Below are positions 25,695 to 33,697 of a stretch of DNA of 64,000 bases, in pieces (the first letter of the stretch is position 1; the number at the start of each line of letters is the position of its first letter). Source of the stretch: Palsa-965 sp044448685 (GTDB lineage: Bacteria > Bacteroidota > Bacteroidia > Palsa-965). Both the position numbers and the translations under genes were made by a program. The notes beneath the pieces were generated by a model. That model saw only the letters and a program-made list of their open reading frames with translations, did not search any database and was not told the DNA's origin. The DNA is taken from positions 1-64,000 of the forward strand of contig JBIOHC010000015.1 of assembly GCA_044448685.1 (NCBI GenBank), given 5' to 3'.

Positions 25695-27164
25695 TTAGTA
25701 ATATGTAAGCCTTCTTACTTCCGCAATATGTTTGGCAAGTCTTAATACCTGGCGGGTATAGCCGTATTCATTGTCATACCATACATACAAGACTGCATTC
25801 TTTCCATCTTTGCTGATGATGGTAGCCGGGCTGTCAAATATAGAAGCACAGGGGTTTCCGGTGCAGTCACTGCTTACCAGCTCGTTGGAATAGGAAAACT
25901 GTATCTGTTCAACGAGGCTGCCTTCGAGGGCTGCTTCGCGCATGATTTCATTGATAGCTTCCTTGGTGGTTTGTCTTCCAAGGCTCAGATTCAGAATAGC
26001 CAGGGATACATCCGGTGTAGGTACACGAACCGCATTACCGGTCAGTTTACCGCTTAATTCAGGAAGGACTTTGCCCACAGCTTTATCAGCTCCTGTTTCC
26101 GTTATCACCATATTCACTGCTGCAGAGCGCCCCCTGCGGTATTTTGGGTGGAAGTTATCCAGCAGGTTCTGATCATTCGTATAGGAATGGATCGTTTCAA
26201 TATGTCCGGAATTTATTCCCAGTTTTTTCTGGATCACTGCCAGCACAGGAACAATAGCGTTTGTTGTGCAGGAAGCAGCAGAGAAAATAGTTTCATCTGC
26301 TTTATAATCATGTTGGTTGACCCCATGGACAATATTCGGGATATCGCCTTTTCCGGGGGCCGTGAGAAGAACCTTGGCAATGCCTTTTGCTTTCAGATGC
26401 TTGCTCAGCCCTTCCCGGTCGCGTGCAATACCGGTATTGTCTATCAGCAATGCATTTTGTATACCGTAAGCGGTGTAATCAATGGCATCGGGATTGGAGG
26501 CTGAAATCATATGTATCATATGACCGTTTACAATCAGACAACGTTTTTCCACATCCGCGATAACGGTTCCGGGAAATGGACCGTGGACGGAATCGGTACG
26601 AAGAAGGTCAGCACGCTTAATGATATCCTCGTCTGACTTATCGCGCGTCACAATGGCACGAAGACGAAGCTGTTCACCTTTTCCGGCCTGGCTGATCAAT
26701 TCACGTGCTGCCAGGCGCCCAATACGTCCAAAGCCATAGAGTACTACATCTTTAGGACTGAGAGCGAATTTTTCATGGCCTATAAATTCACCGAGTTTCA
26801 AGCCCAGGAATTCTTTGGCCGATTTATCTTTCTCGTGACTCCACTCTGCAGCCAGCTTGCCAATATCAATTCTGGAAGGAACAAGTTCCAGTTTAAACAA
26901 CTCCCTGGCCAGAGCAAGGGTATCATATACATGAATAGGTTTTTTGACAAAATCTTTTGCATACTGGTGAAGGTTCATCACTTCACTTGCGCTTCGGTCA
27001 ATAAGCTGGTTACGGAAAATGACCAGTTCAACAGATTTGTCGTACCATAAATTTCCAACAATACCGATAAATTCAAGGGCCGCTCTTTCCTGGTCTAACC
27101 AGGAAGCCAGTTCAGATTCGAAACTGGCTTTACCTTTTTTTTGCTCCATGCTTCCAATGTTCAT
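25695..27164 (-). CDS. gap: glyceraldehyde-3-phosphate dehydrogenase, long form
   Basis: Oxidises and phosphorylates glyceraldehyde 3-phosphate with NAD(P). The Rossmann motif is VVLYGFGRIGR (about 140-150) and the catalytic Cys 299 is in SAASCTTNAIVPV. C-terminal blocks are PTPDVSLAILNLSL and WYDNEYGYTRQVLRLAKHI. At 489 residues it is about 150 longer than the classical enzyme. The extra part is an N-terminal domain of about 138 residues (KGKASFESELASWLDQERAA, then a helical segment ending ALSPKDV). This long GAPDH class is known from Bacteroidota and other bacteria; the role of the extension is unclear. ATG 27164 was taken; the ATG five codons downstream (MEQKKGK) is possible. A TACTTTTG motif lies 40 bases upstream. 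Confidence 0.92.
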   Translation of the reverse strand: MNIGSMEQKKGKASFESELASWLDQERAALEFIGIVGNLWYDKSVELVIFRNQLIDRSASEVMNLHQYAKDFVKKPIHVYDTLALARELFKLELVPSRIDIGKLAAEWSHEKDKSAKEFLGLKLGEFIGHEKFALSPKDVVLYGFGRIGRLAARELISQAGKGEQLRLRAIVTRDKSDEDIIKRADLLRTDSVHGPFPGTVIADVEKRCLIVNGHMIHMISASNPDAIDYTAYGIQNALLIDNTGIARDREGLSKHLKAKGIAKVLLTAPGKGDIPNIVHGVNQHDYKADETIFSAASCTTNAIVPVLAVIQKKLGINSGHIETIHSYTNDQNLLDNFHPKYRRGRSAAVNMVITETGADKAVGKVLPELSGKLTGNAVRVPTPDVSLAILNLSLGRQTTKEAINEIMREAALEGSLVEQIQFSYSNELVSSDCTGNPCASIFDSPATIISKDGKNAVLYVWYDNEYGYTRQVLRLAKHIAEVRRLTYY

Positions 27165-27203
27165 GAGGGTTCAGTTTGATTGTAAGTAACAGGAATTTGC
27201 CTG

Positions 27204-27211
27204 CAAAAGTA
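27204..27211 (-). promoter_or_regulatory. -7 motif (TACTTTTG) of gap
   Basis: The minus strand reads TACTTTTG, a full match to TAnnTTTG, 39 bases before the gap start codon. No clear -33 TTG. Confidence 0.45.
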
Positions 27212-27303
27212 TTGATTTTTCAGGTCGACCGCCAGAAGAATGAAGGCATTGTTAATAAATGAGGTAAAAAGCTAAAATGCAGGGTGGGAAAGGGACGTAA
27301 AGC

Positions 27304-27331
27304 AAAAAAACCGGGAATAGCCCGGTTTTTT
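27304..27331 (-). terminator. Rho-independent terminator of rpoD
   Basis: An 11-bp stem AAAAAACCGGG / CCCGGTTTTTT (27305-27315 with 27321-27331) with a 5-base loop. Read on the minus strand it ends in a run of T and lies 21 bases after the rpoD stop. Confidence 0.85.
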
Positions 27332-27352
27332 AATGATGATGAGCAGCCTGGA

Positions 27353-28216
27353 TTAACCCAGATATGCTTTCAGGAGCTTACTGCGGGATGAATGTCTCAG
27401 CCGGCGTATAGCTTTTTCCTTGATCTGTCTGACCCGTTCCCGGGTGAGGTCAAATTTAGCACCGATTTCTTCGAGTGTCAGTCCATGCTGGAGTCCTATT
27501 CCGAAAAATAGTTTGATAACATCCCGTTCCCGTTCGGTAAGGGTAGAGAGGGAACGTTCTATCTCCCTTTGCAGGGATTCATTCATCAGGGTGTTGTCAG
27601 CCCTTGGAGAGTCATGATTTATCAGCACATCCAGCAGGCTGTTATCTTCCCCATTCAGCAAGGGAGCATCCATAGAGACATGGCGGCCGCTGACTTTCAT
27701 GGTATCGGCTACCTTGTCCATTGGCAATTCAAGCATAGTAGAGATCTCTTCTGCACTTGGCTCCCTTTCAAAATGTTGTTCCAGTTTGGAATAAGCTTTG
27801 TTGATCTTATTTAATGAACCTACCTGGTTGAGGGGAAGACGTACAATACGGCTTTGCTCGGCAAGAGCCTGCAGAATACTCTGGCGTATCCACCATACTG
27901 CATAGGAAATGAATTTAAAGCCGCGTGTCTCATCGAATCTGCGGGCCGCCTTGATAAGACCAAGATTTCCTTCATTGATAAGATCGGGCAGACTCAACCC
28001 CTGATTCTGGTACTGTTTGGCAACGGAAACAACGAAACGCAGATTGGCCTTGGTTAACTTTTCCAGTGCGCCCTGATCTCCGTCTCTGATTTTTTTCGCT
28101 AACTGAACCTCTTCATCCGCGGTAATCAGCTCCTCACGTCCAATCTCCTGCAGGTATTTGTCGAGTGAGGCACTTTCCCTGTTGGTGATCGACTTGGTTA
28201 TCTTTAACTGTCTCAT
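27353..28216 (-). CDS. rpoD: primary RNA polymerase sigma factor (RpoD/SigA family)
   Basis: A 287-residue sigma-70, the short primary form of Bacteroidota without region 1.1 or the long non-conserved region. Region 1.2 is RESASLDKYLQEIGREEL; region 2 includes LPDLINEGNLGLIKAARRFD and FKFISYAVWWIRQSILQAL; region 4 has the helix-turn-helix TLEEIGAKFDLTRERVRQIK followed by EKAIRRLR. ATG 28216 gives the conserved start MRQLKITKSIT; the frame could begin two codons earlier at a TTG. This sigma factor recognises the TAnnTTTG promoters marked in this window (known for the group). A terminator follows, and degP is the upstream neighbour on the same strand. Confidence 0.97.
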   Translation of the reverse strand: MRQLKITKSITNRESASLDKYLQEIGREELITADEEVQLAKKIRDGDQGALEKLTKANLRFVVSVAKQYQNQGLSLPDLINEGNLGLIKAARRFDETRGFKFISYAVWWIRQSILQALAEQSRIVRLPLNQVGSLNKINKAYSKLEQHFEREPSAEEISTMLELPMDKVADTMKVSGRHVSMDAPLLNGEDNSLLDVLINHDSPRADNTLMNESLQREIERSLSTLTERERDVIKLFFGIGLQHGLTLEEIGAKFDLTRERVRQIKEKAIRRLRHSSRSKLLKAYLG

Positions 28217-28331
28217 TTTCAATTAAATTAAATGTAATTCAAGATGCGGGAAAGAGCCCAGATACACAAGCGCGAAATTATCTTCTTTGTCCGGGTATAC
28301 CAAATACTGAAGATATTATTCTCTTAACCCT

Positions 28332-28360
28332 AAAAAAGTCCCCTTCAAGCTTACTTTTTC
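28332..28360 (-). terminator. possible terminator of degP
   Basis: On the minus strand AAAAAGT (28359-28353) pairs with ACTTTTT (28339-28333) around a 13-base loop, followed by another T. The stem is AT-rich and weak. It lies 13 bases after the degP stop. Confidence 0.4.
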
Positions 28361-28372
28361 AGCGATTAATTA

Positions 28373-29845
28373 TCAGATACCAAAGGCATAATACGCTCTC
28401 ATTCCATTCGTATAAATTCCTTCAATCAGAATTCCTCCTTTTTTATTTTCAAGGACGGATTTCAGTTCTTCTTTTGTATTGATTTGTTTGTGATCAATGG
28501 AAGTGATTATGAAACCTTCCTTGATACCGGCGTTTTTAAGTTTGCCTGATTCCAGCCGGCTGACCTTGAGTCCGTTTTCAATTCCGAGTTTTGATTTCTC
28601 TTCATCCGAAAGGGTTTCAAAGGTGGCGCCAAGGGCCTTTGTAACCTCCAGGCTTTCTTTTTCAACCAGCTTGGTATTGTTGTCTTTGTTCTTCAGTATA
28701 ACTGCCAATACAGACTCCTTCGCGCCTCTCTTAACAGTGAGGCTGATTTTATCACCGGGTCTGTATTCGCTTACCTGTTCCTGTAGTTCTGCTACGGAAT
28801 TGACATTTGCCGAACCAACCTTGATCACAATATCCCCTTCTTTAACACCAGCCTGGTCGGCAGAACCTCCTTCATTGACACTGTTCACATAGACACCTTC
28901 TGTTTCAGAAATGCTTTTCTCTTTCGCAAGCCTGGAATCAATATCCCGGATTGTTACCCCGAGGTAAGCCCTTTGTACTGCTCCGAAAGCCATCAGATCA
29001 GAAACAACTTTTTTAACCATATTGGATGGAACGGCAAAAGCATAACCTGCATAACTTCCTGTCTGCGATGCAATAGCTGTATTGATACCAATGAGCTCTC
29101 CTCTCAGATTAACAAGAGCTCCTCCGCTGTTGCCGGGGTTTACGGCAGCATCAGTCTGTATAAAGGATTCTACCGCATTGACACCGGCCTGAGGGTTATT
29201 ATCAATGATATTGATATTACGTGCTTTGGCGCTGATGATTCCGGCTGTAACAGTAGAGGTGAGGTTAAACGGATTACCAACAGCCAGTACCCATTGCCCG
29301 ATACGCATTTCGTCTGAATTGCCGTAATTGGCAAAAGGCAGTTTTTTCTCATCTATCTTTAGCACGGCCAGATCATAGGATGGGTCATGTCCAATTACTT
29401 TGGCTTCATAGGTGCGCTTGTCATTCAGGGTCACTTCTATTTTTTGTGCATGATCTATCACATGGTTATTGGTTACAATATATCCATCGGATGATATGAT
29501 GACACCCGATCCGGAAGCCTGTTGTAACTGAGGTCCTTGATTCTGGAAGCCTCTGCCACCGAAAAAATCACGGAAAGGATCATTCGGGTCCCCTTCGAAG
29601 AATTGAGTGCTTTGTGATTCGACTACTGTCTTTACGTGTACCACAGCCTGTACAGACTGTTCGGCAGCATAGGTAAAGTCCACTGTCCCTTCCGGAATAT
29701 GGGCAGGCATACTCACAAATTTTGCCGCCTGGGGTGATTGTATGAATTGCGTCCTGTCTTCATTTTTACGGAACGCATAATTCAGGCCAAGTGCACTGGC
29801 ACCGCCTATAGCTGCAATTAAAAATGCTCCGATCGCTCGTTTCAT
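28373..29845 (-). CDS. degP: Do/HtrA family periplasmic serine protease
   Basis: A 490-residue DegP/DegQ-like protease and chaperone of the envelope. The start is ATG 29845 (MKRAIGAFLIAAIGGASAL, a signal peptide or anchor), because a promoter at 29875-29909 puts the start point near 29868 and would exclude the ATG at 29869 or the TTG at 29908. Trypsin-like triad: His in YIVTNNHVIDHAQ, Asp in YDLAVLKIDEKK, Ser in AAVNPGNSGGALVN. Two PDZ domains follow; the first contains YLGVTIRDID and GSADQAGVKEGDIVIKV, the second SGKLKNAGIKEGFIITSID. Length is normal. It is upstream of rpoD on the same strand, probably with its own terminator. Confidence 0.94.
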   Translation of the reverse strand: MKRAIGAFLIAAIGGASALGLNYAFRKNEDRTQFIQSPQAAKFVSMPAHIPEGTVDFTYAAEQSVQAVVHVKTVVESQSTQFFEGDPNDPFRDFFGGRGFQNQGPQLQQASGSGVIISSDGYIVTNNHVIDHAQKIEVTLNDKRTYEAKVIGHDPSYDLAVLKIDEKKLPFANYGNSDEMRIGQWVLAVGNPFNLTSTVTAGIISAKARNINIIDNNPQAGVNAVESFIQTDAAVNPGNSGGALVNLRGELIGINTAIASQTGSYAGYAFAVPSNMVKKVVSDLMAFGAVQRAYLGVTIRDIDSRLAKEKSISETEGVYVNSVNEGGSADQAGVKEGDIVIKVGSANVNSVAELQEQVSEYRPGDKISLTVKRGAKESVLAVILKNKDNNTKLVEKESLEVTKALGATFETLSDEEKSKLGIENGLKVSRLESGKLKNAGIKEGFIITSIDHKQINTKEELKSVLENKKGGILIEGIYTNGMRAYYAFGI

Positions 29846-29874
29846 AGGATTTGCTTTTATGTTATACATGGGTA

Positions 29875-29909
29875 CAAAATTAAAGTGTCTTACAACAGAG
29901 TAGCGCAAA
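29875..29909 (-). promoter_or_regulatory. promoter of degP
   Basis: On the minus strand TTTG (29909-29906), 23 bases, then TAATTTTG (29882-29875). Spacing is at the long end of the accepted range. The predicted start point is about 20 bases before ATG 29845. Confidence 0.5.
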
Positions 29910-29974
29910 TTTTGTTCCTTTTATTTCATCCCGGATTTATTTTTAACAACATTTAACAGCACCCTCTTTTTACC

Positions 29975-29982
29975 TACCTTTG
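29975..29982 (+). promoter_or_regulatory. -7 motif (TACCTTTG) of the dapF-mltG cluster
   Basis: A full match to TAnnTTTG 23 bases before the ATG at 30006. The -33 region (ATTTAAC) is poor. Probable promoter of the long plus-strand run. Confidence 0.5.
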
Positions 29983-30005
29983 AAGCCTATTGCTATAGTG
30001 GAATT

Positions 30006-30740
30006 ATGGCCGGATTCAAAGATAAAATTCAGGTGTTTTTACTGGGATTATTGCTCGGCATTATTCTCGGAGGTGCATTCTTTCTGTTGAAAATTGATCA
30101 GTATCTCAAAGAGCTCAGCTCCAACCTGGCCAGAACCCACCATTCCGAATCAATTCCTGATAAACAGGAAAAAAAGGAAGAAAATAAGACCGAAAAACCC
30201 CAGGACAAACCAAGAACATTTGCCTTCACTGAAAACCGTTCTTCAGGCACAGTTTCCGACTCTGTCAAAACGGCTGCCGCTCTTGTCAAAAGTGTCAAAG
30301 AGCATGCCGATTCAGTAAAAACAGGTGATTCACTGGCTGCTGCTAAACAACCGGATGAAAATATCATAATCAGGAAGGATGAAATGCTTTCTTCTAAAAC
30401 ACTTGAGCTGCTGAATATCAGTCCGGTAGCCAGTAATAATGGAGGAAATAAAGATTCACTGGCTGCAAAAATGGCAGGAGTTCGTGAAGACCGTTCGACA
30501 GGACGTCAGTTTCGCTTATTGGAATTCTGGACCTCTCCTCTGAATTACAAAGGGTATAAAATGAACCGTAATAAACTTGTTCTTTATGGATTGCCTGATT
30601 CTGAAACAATCAAGCTTTTTCAGCTGGATGAGGAAATCTATCTGCAGTATAACAATCTTACCTACCATCTTGAATATGGGAATGATTTCAGGGCTTATGA
30701 AAAAGTATTATCGGAAGCCATATTATCCAAACTGAAATAA
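30006..30740 (+). CDS. hypothetical single-pass membrane protein upstream of dapF
   Basis: A 244-residue protein I do not recognise. One hydrophobic segment near the N-terminus (VFLLGLLLGIILGGAFFLL, about residues 10-28) is followed by a low-complexity, Lys/Glu-rich linker (KQEKKEENKTEKPQDKPR) and Ser/Asp-rich repeats (KTAAALVKSVKEHADSVKTG). A folded-looking C-terminal domain of about 75 residues follows (FRLLEFWTSPLNYKGYKMNR, KLVLYGLPDSETIKLFQLD, IYLQYNNLTYHLEYG). It starts with ATG 30006 after a -7 motif and ends 6 bases before dapF, so it is very likely cotranscribed with dapF. Confidence 0.82.
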   Translation: MAGFKDKIQVFLLGLLLGIILGGAFFLLKIDQYLKELSSNLARTHHSESIPDKQEKKEENKTEKPQDKPRTFAFTENRSSGTVSDSVKTAAALVKSVKEHADSVKTGDSLAAAKQPDENIIIRKDEMLSSKTLELLNISPVASNNGGNKDSLAAKMAGVREDRSTGRQFRLLEFWTSPLNYKGYKMNRNKLVLYGLPDSETIKLFQLDEEIYLQYNNLTYHLEYGNDFRAYEKVLSEAILSKLK

Positions 30741-30746
30741 GCAGGC

Positions 30747-31529
30747 ATGAAAATAAGGTTCACCAAATACCAGGGAGCTGGGAATGATTTCGTTCTTATT
30801 GACAACAGGAATGCATCCTTTGATAAAACCGATAATGCCCTGATTGCCCATTTATGCGACCGGCGGTTTGGCATTGGTGCCGATGGACTCATGTTGCTTG
30901 AAAACAAAGTAGGATACGATTTTGAAATGGTTTATTTCAATGCAGATGGTAACCTGAGTTCCATGTGCGGCAATGGGGGGCGTTGCATTGTTGATTATGC
31001 AAAACGTCTCGGAGTGACCTCTGACGATGTTTTCTTTTATGCTGCCGACGGCCCTCATCAGGCTCTTGTAAAACATCATACCATAAAGCTTAAGATGAAA
31101 GATGTGGATCAGATCCGTGTTGAAGGGGATCATTATTTTCTGGATACGGGCTCTCCCCATTATGTAAAAATTGTCACAGGTCTTGCATTGTATGATGTGT
31201 TTAATGAAGGAAGTCATATCCGTCATCTTCCTGCTTTCGGTAAGGAAGGAACCAATGTAAACTTTATTGAGCGGGAACCGGGTTATCTTTTCGTACGTAC
31301 TTTTGAAAGAGGAGTGGAAGATGAAACAATGGCATGCGGAACAGGTGTTACAGCTTCTGCTTTGGTAGCAGTAGTCAACAATATGTCAGGAAAGCCTGAT
31401 TCGTGCGATGTAAAGACACCGGGAGGGAAACTCCAGGTCTATTTTAAACGTACCGGTGAATTTTCCTTTACGGATATATGGCTGGAAGGACCGGCTGTAA
31501 GAGTTTTTGAAGGAGAGATTGAATGTTAA
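30747..31529 (+). CDS. dapF: diaminopimelate epimerase
   Basis: Interconverts LL- and meso-diaminopimelate, providing meso-DAP for lysine and peptidoglycan. The 260 residues contain both catalytic cysteines of the two pseudo-repeats: the first in SSMCGNGGRCIVDYAK (about residue 73), the second in DETMACGTGVTASALVA (about residue 199). The N-terminus (FTKYQGAGNDFVLIDNR) and ERGVEDET are typical. Slightly shorter than the 270-280 residue average. It lies 6 bases after the unknown membrane gene; mltG closes the same gene run. Confidence 0.96.
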   Translation: MKIRFTKYQGAGNDFVLIDNRNASFDKTDNALIAHLCDRRFGIGADGLMLLENKVGYDFEMVYFNADGNLSSMCGNGGRCIVDYAKRLGVTSDDVFFYAADGPHQALVKHHTIKLKMKDVDQIRVEGDHYFLDTGSPHYVKIVTGLALYDVFNEGSHIRHLPAFGKEGTNVNFIEREPGYLFVRTFERGVEDETMACGTGVTASALVAVVNNMSGKPDSCDVKTPGGKLQVYFKRTGEFSFTDIWLEGPAVRVFEGEIEC

Positions 31530-31530
31530 A

Positions 31531-31605
31531 TTTAAGATTTAGGAATTATGATTTAAGATTTTAATGTATCCTGAATCAAAAATCTTAAATAAAAAATCAT
31601 AAATC
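31531..31605. repeat. AT-rich inverted repeat after dapF
   Basis: ATTTAAGATTTT (31551-31562) pairs perfectly with AAAATCTTAAAT (31579-31590) around a 16-base loop. A further TTTAAGATTT stands at 31531-31540 and an AATCATAAATCAT tail ends the stretch. It may act as a weak attenuator or be one of the AT-rich intergenic repeats common in this phylum. Confidence 0.6.
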
Positions 31606-31607
31606 AT

Positions 31608-32606
31608 TTGTCAGAACTTAATAAAATAAACTATCTGAATATAGGCCTCATGCTGCTTTCCTGCGGCATTGCTTTTTACCTGCCTTTTGATCTGTTTCTG
31701 TTCGCTTATGCCGTACTCGGTCCGGCACATTACCTCACAGAGATTTCCTGGCTGCATGAGCGGAATTATTTTACAAAAGGGAAGAGAGATTATATCCTGC
31801 TTGTATTGCTGGCGATTGTTATTTTTCTGTGCGGGTATGTTTTCCGTTATATGAAGGTATTTCAGGCAAAGAATTTGTGGTACAGCCTTGCCAATACGAC
31901 TATATATATTGCCTTCCTTTCTGCATTGGTGCTTGTACTGATAAAGGAATCCTTTCCACGGATTATTGGGATAATCCTTGTCTGTATTTCGGCCCTGCTG
32001 GCCAGTAATTATACCACCTTCTTTTCTGTATTTCTTCCAACCCTGATCCATGTCTATGTATTTACAGGCCTCTTCATCCTGTACGGTGCACTCAAAAGCA
32101 GGAGCAGGAGTGGATATCTGTCATTTCTTGTTTTCCTGATCTGCCCTTTTCTGTTTGTGGTTGTTGATTCAAGCAATTTTATGCTTTCGGGTTATGCACA
32201 CAAAACCTATGATTATTTCAAAGCTGTCAACCTGGAAGTTTACGGACGGTTTTTCAGAAGGGAAGACAATACCGTGCTTGATCAGGGCTCTGTAGTTTAT
32301 CAAAGCCTTATAGGAATCAAAATAATGCGTTTCATTGCCTTTGCCTATACCTACCATTATCTGAACTGGTTTTCAAAAACCACGGTTATAAAGTGGCATA
32401 AAATTTCAAAGATCAGGATGGGTGTCATAGCACTGATCTGGTTAATTTCAATTGGCTTGTACCGCTACGATTACAAATTGGGCTTCGACTGGCTCTTCCT
32501 GCTCAGCTTCATGCATGTTTTCCTCGAATTCCCTTTGAACCATACTTCCTTTATCGGTATCTTCCGGGAAACAAAAAATATCCTTGCCGGAAAACCGGCC
32601 AGCTAA
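31608..32606 (+). CDS. hypothetical multi-pass membrane protein
   Basis: A 332-residue integral membrane protein with about nine or ten hydrophobic helices (for example IGLMLLSCGIAFYLPFDLFL, ILLVLLAIVIFLCGYVF, IALIWLISIGLYRYDY). The short conserved-looking motif AYAVLGPAHYLTEISWLHER lies between the first two helices. I remember similar sequences in other Bacteroidota without a known function. The start is TTG 31608: a stop lies in frame at 31590-31592 with no ATG between, and the first ATG (31650) would remove part of helix 1. The stop is followed at once by the next start (32607). Confidence 0.75.
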   Translation: MSELNKINYLNIGLMLLSCGIAFYLPFDLFLFAYAVLGPAHYLTEISWLHERNYFTKGKRDYILLVLLAIVIFLCGYVFRYMKVFQAKNLWYSLANTTIYIAFLSALVLVLIKESFPRIIGIILVCISALLASNYTTFFSVFLPTLIHVYVFTGLFILYGALKSRSRSGYLSFLVFLICPFLFVVVDSSNFMLSGYAHKTYDYFKAVNLEVYGRFFRREDNTVLDQGSVVYQSLIGIKIMRFIAFAYTYHYLNWFSKTTVIKWHKISKIRMGVIALIWLISIGLYRYDYKLGFDWLFLLSFMHVFLEFPLNHTSFIGIFRETKNILAGKPAS

Positions 32607-33167
32607 ATGCAAACCTATACACTGGAACATACGGCTAAAGGCATTGAAGCAGACCTCAAACGGGGCGTCTTTATTGCCCTGCTACATGCCAGCCGAATTC
32701 CTCCTCATATAGGCTTGCTGGGCGACGGGCTGTATCATTCCCTCCATGTCAAAGGTCAGGAACTGAATGTACCCCTGCAGGTATTGTACAAAGGAATGAT
32801 GCTGCGTAAAATACCAGCATTGTTCATTGAAATAAAACCTCATCCTGTATTCAGCGAAACCTATCTGACCGAACATTTTTCAACCAATGTACAGGCTTTT
32901 GAAAGGGTGGATACGGGTAAGGCGACCTGTCTGAGCCCTCTGAAACTATTTTTTGAAGAAAACTGGAATCTGGATCTCAGTCCTGTTGAATATCTGTATG
33001 AGTTGTTACCCATGCTTTCCGAAAGGAATATGCTGGGTAAAGTATTCTCCTTTCATTTGGATCCCGGGCCTTTTCGCCTGCCTTACTATACTATGAAAGA
33101 GATACACGAAGGAATAGAACAATATAAGTCTGAATACAAAAGCTATGCAATTACTCAAAGGGGATAA
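32607..33167 (+). CDS. hypothetical cytoplasmic protein
   Basis: A 186-residue soluble protein without signal peptide or recognisable motif. Segments such as GVFIALLHASRIPPHIGLLG and HSLHVKGQELNVPLQVLYKG suggest a mixed alpha/beta fold. Its start immediately follows the stop of the membrane protein, and its last 23 bases overlap the GNAT gene, so translation of the three is probably coupled. Function unknown; the tight packing suggests a role linked to the membrane protein before it. Confidence 0.78.
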   Translation: MQTYTLEHTAKGIEADLKRGVFIALLHASRIPPHIGLLGDGLYHSLHVKGQELNVPLQVLYKGMMLRKIPALFIEIKPHPVFSETYLTEHFSTNVQAFERVDTGKATCLSPLKLFFEENWNLDLSPVEYLYELLPMLSERNMLGKVFSFHLDPGPFRLPYYTMKEIHEGIEQYKSEYKSYAITQRG

Positions 33168-33666
33168 GGTCTGGCTGAGGGCCCTTGAGCCCAGCGATAT
33201 TGATGAAGTTTTTCAGTGGGAAAACGATACTTCCATCTGGCACCTCAGCAATACCATTGCTCCTTACTCCCGTTTTGTACTGGAGCAATACCTGGCCGAA
33301 GCCCATCAGGATATCTTTACGGCCAAGCAACTCAGGCTTGTTATCAGCCTCCCCGGAGGCAAGGCCATAGGATGTATCGATTTGTTCGATTTTGAGCCTC
33401 TGCATCAACGTGCAGGGGTGGGTATTCTCATTGCAGAACCGGTCGACCGGGGCAAGGGCTATGCTTCCGATGCATTGTCACTGCTGGTGAGATACTGCCG
33501 TGATACCATGCATTTGCACCAGCTTTACTGCCATATTACCTGCGACAATGAAAACAGTCTTAAACTCTTCTCAAATATGGGATTCACTGTTTGCGGCACC
33601 CGTAAGGAATGGCTCAGGGAAAAGACAGGCTGGAAAGATGAAAGCATGCTGCAATTGATCTTGTAA
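33145..33666 (+). CDS. GNAT N-acetyltransferase, RimJ/RimL/SpeG type
   Basis: A 173-residue acetyl-CoA-dependent N-acetyltransferase. It begins VWLRALEPSDIDEVFQWEND as in RimJ/RimL and spermidine acetyltransferases. The CoA-binding loop is visible as PVDRGKGYASDAL (about residues 93-105), and the C-terminal NENSLKLFSNMGFTVCGTRKEW is typical. The substrate (ribosomal protein, polyamine or other amine) cannot be decided. It overlaps the preceding gene by 23 bases; the next gene has its own promoter-like motif. Confidence 0.9.
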   Translation: MQLLKGDKVWLRALEPSDIDEVFQWENDTSIWHLSNTIAPYSRFVLEQYLAEAHQDIFTAKQLRLVISLPGGKAIGCIDLFDFEPLHQRAGVGILIAEPVDRGKGYASDALSLLVRYCRDTMHLHQLYCHITCDNENSLKLFSNMGFTVCGTRKEWLREKTGWKDESMLQLIL

Positions 33667-33689
33667 ATGATCCTATTTCCGTAAATTTG
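33661..33689 (+). promoter_or_regulatory. promoter directly before the cytochrome gene
   Basis: TTG (33661-33663), 18 bases, then TAAATTTG (33682-33689), a full -33/-7 match. The motif ends only 8 bases before the ATG at 33698, so the message would have almost no leader. The TTG overlaps the last codons of the GNAT gene. Confidence 0.5.
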
Positions 33690-33697
33690 TTTCTGCG

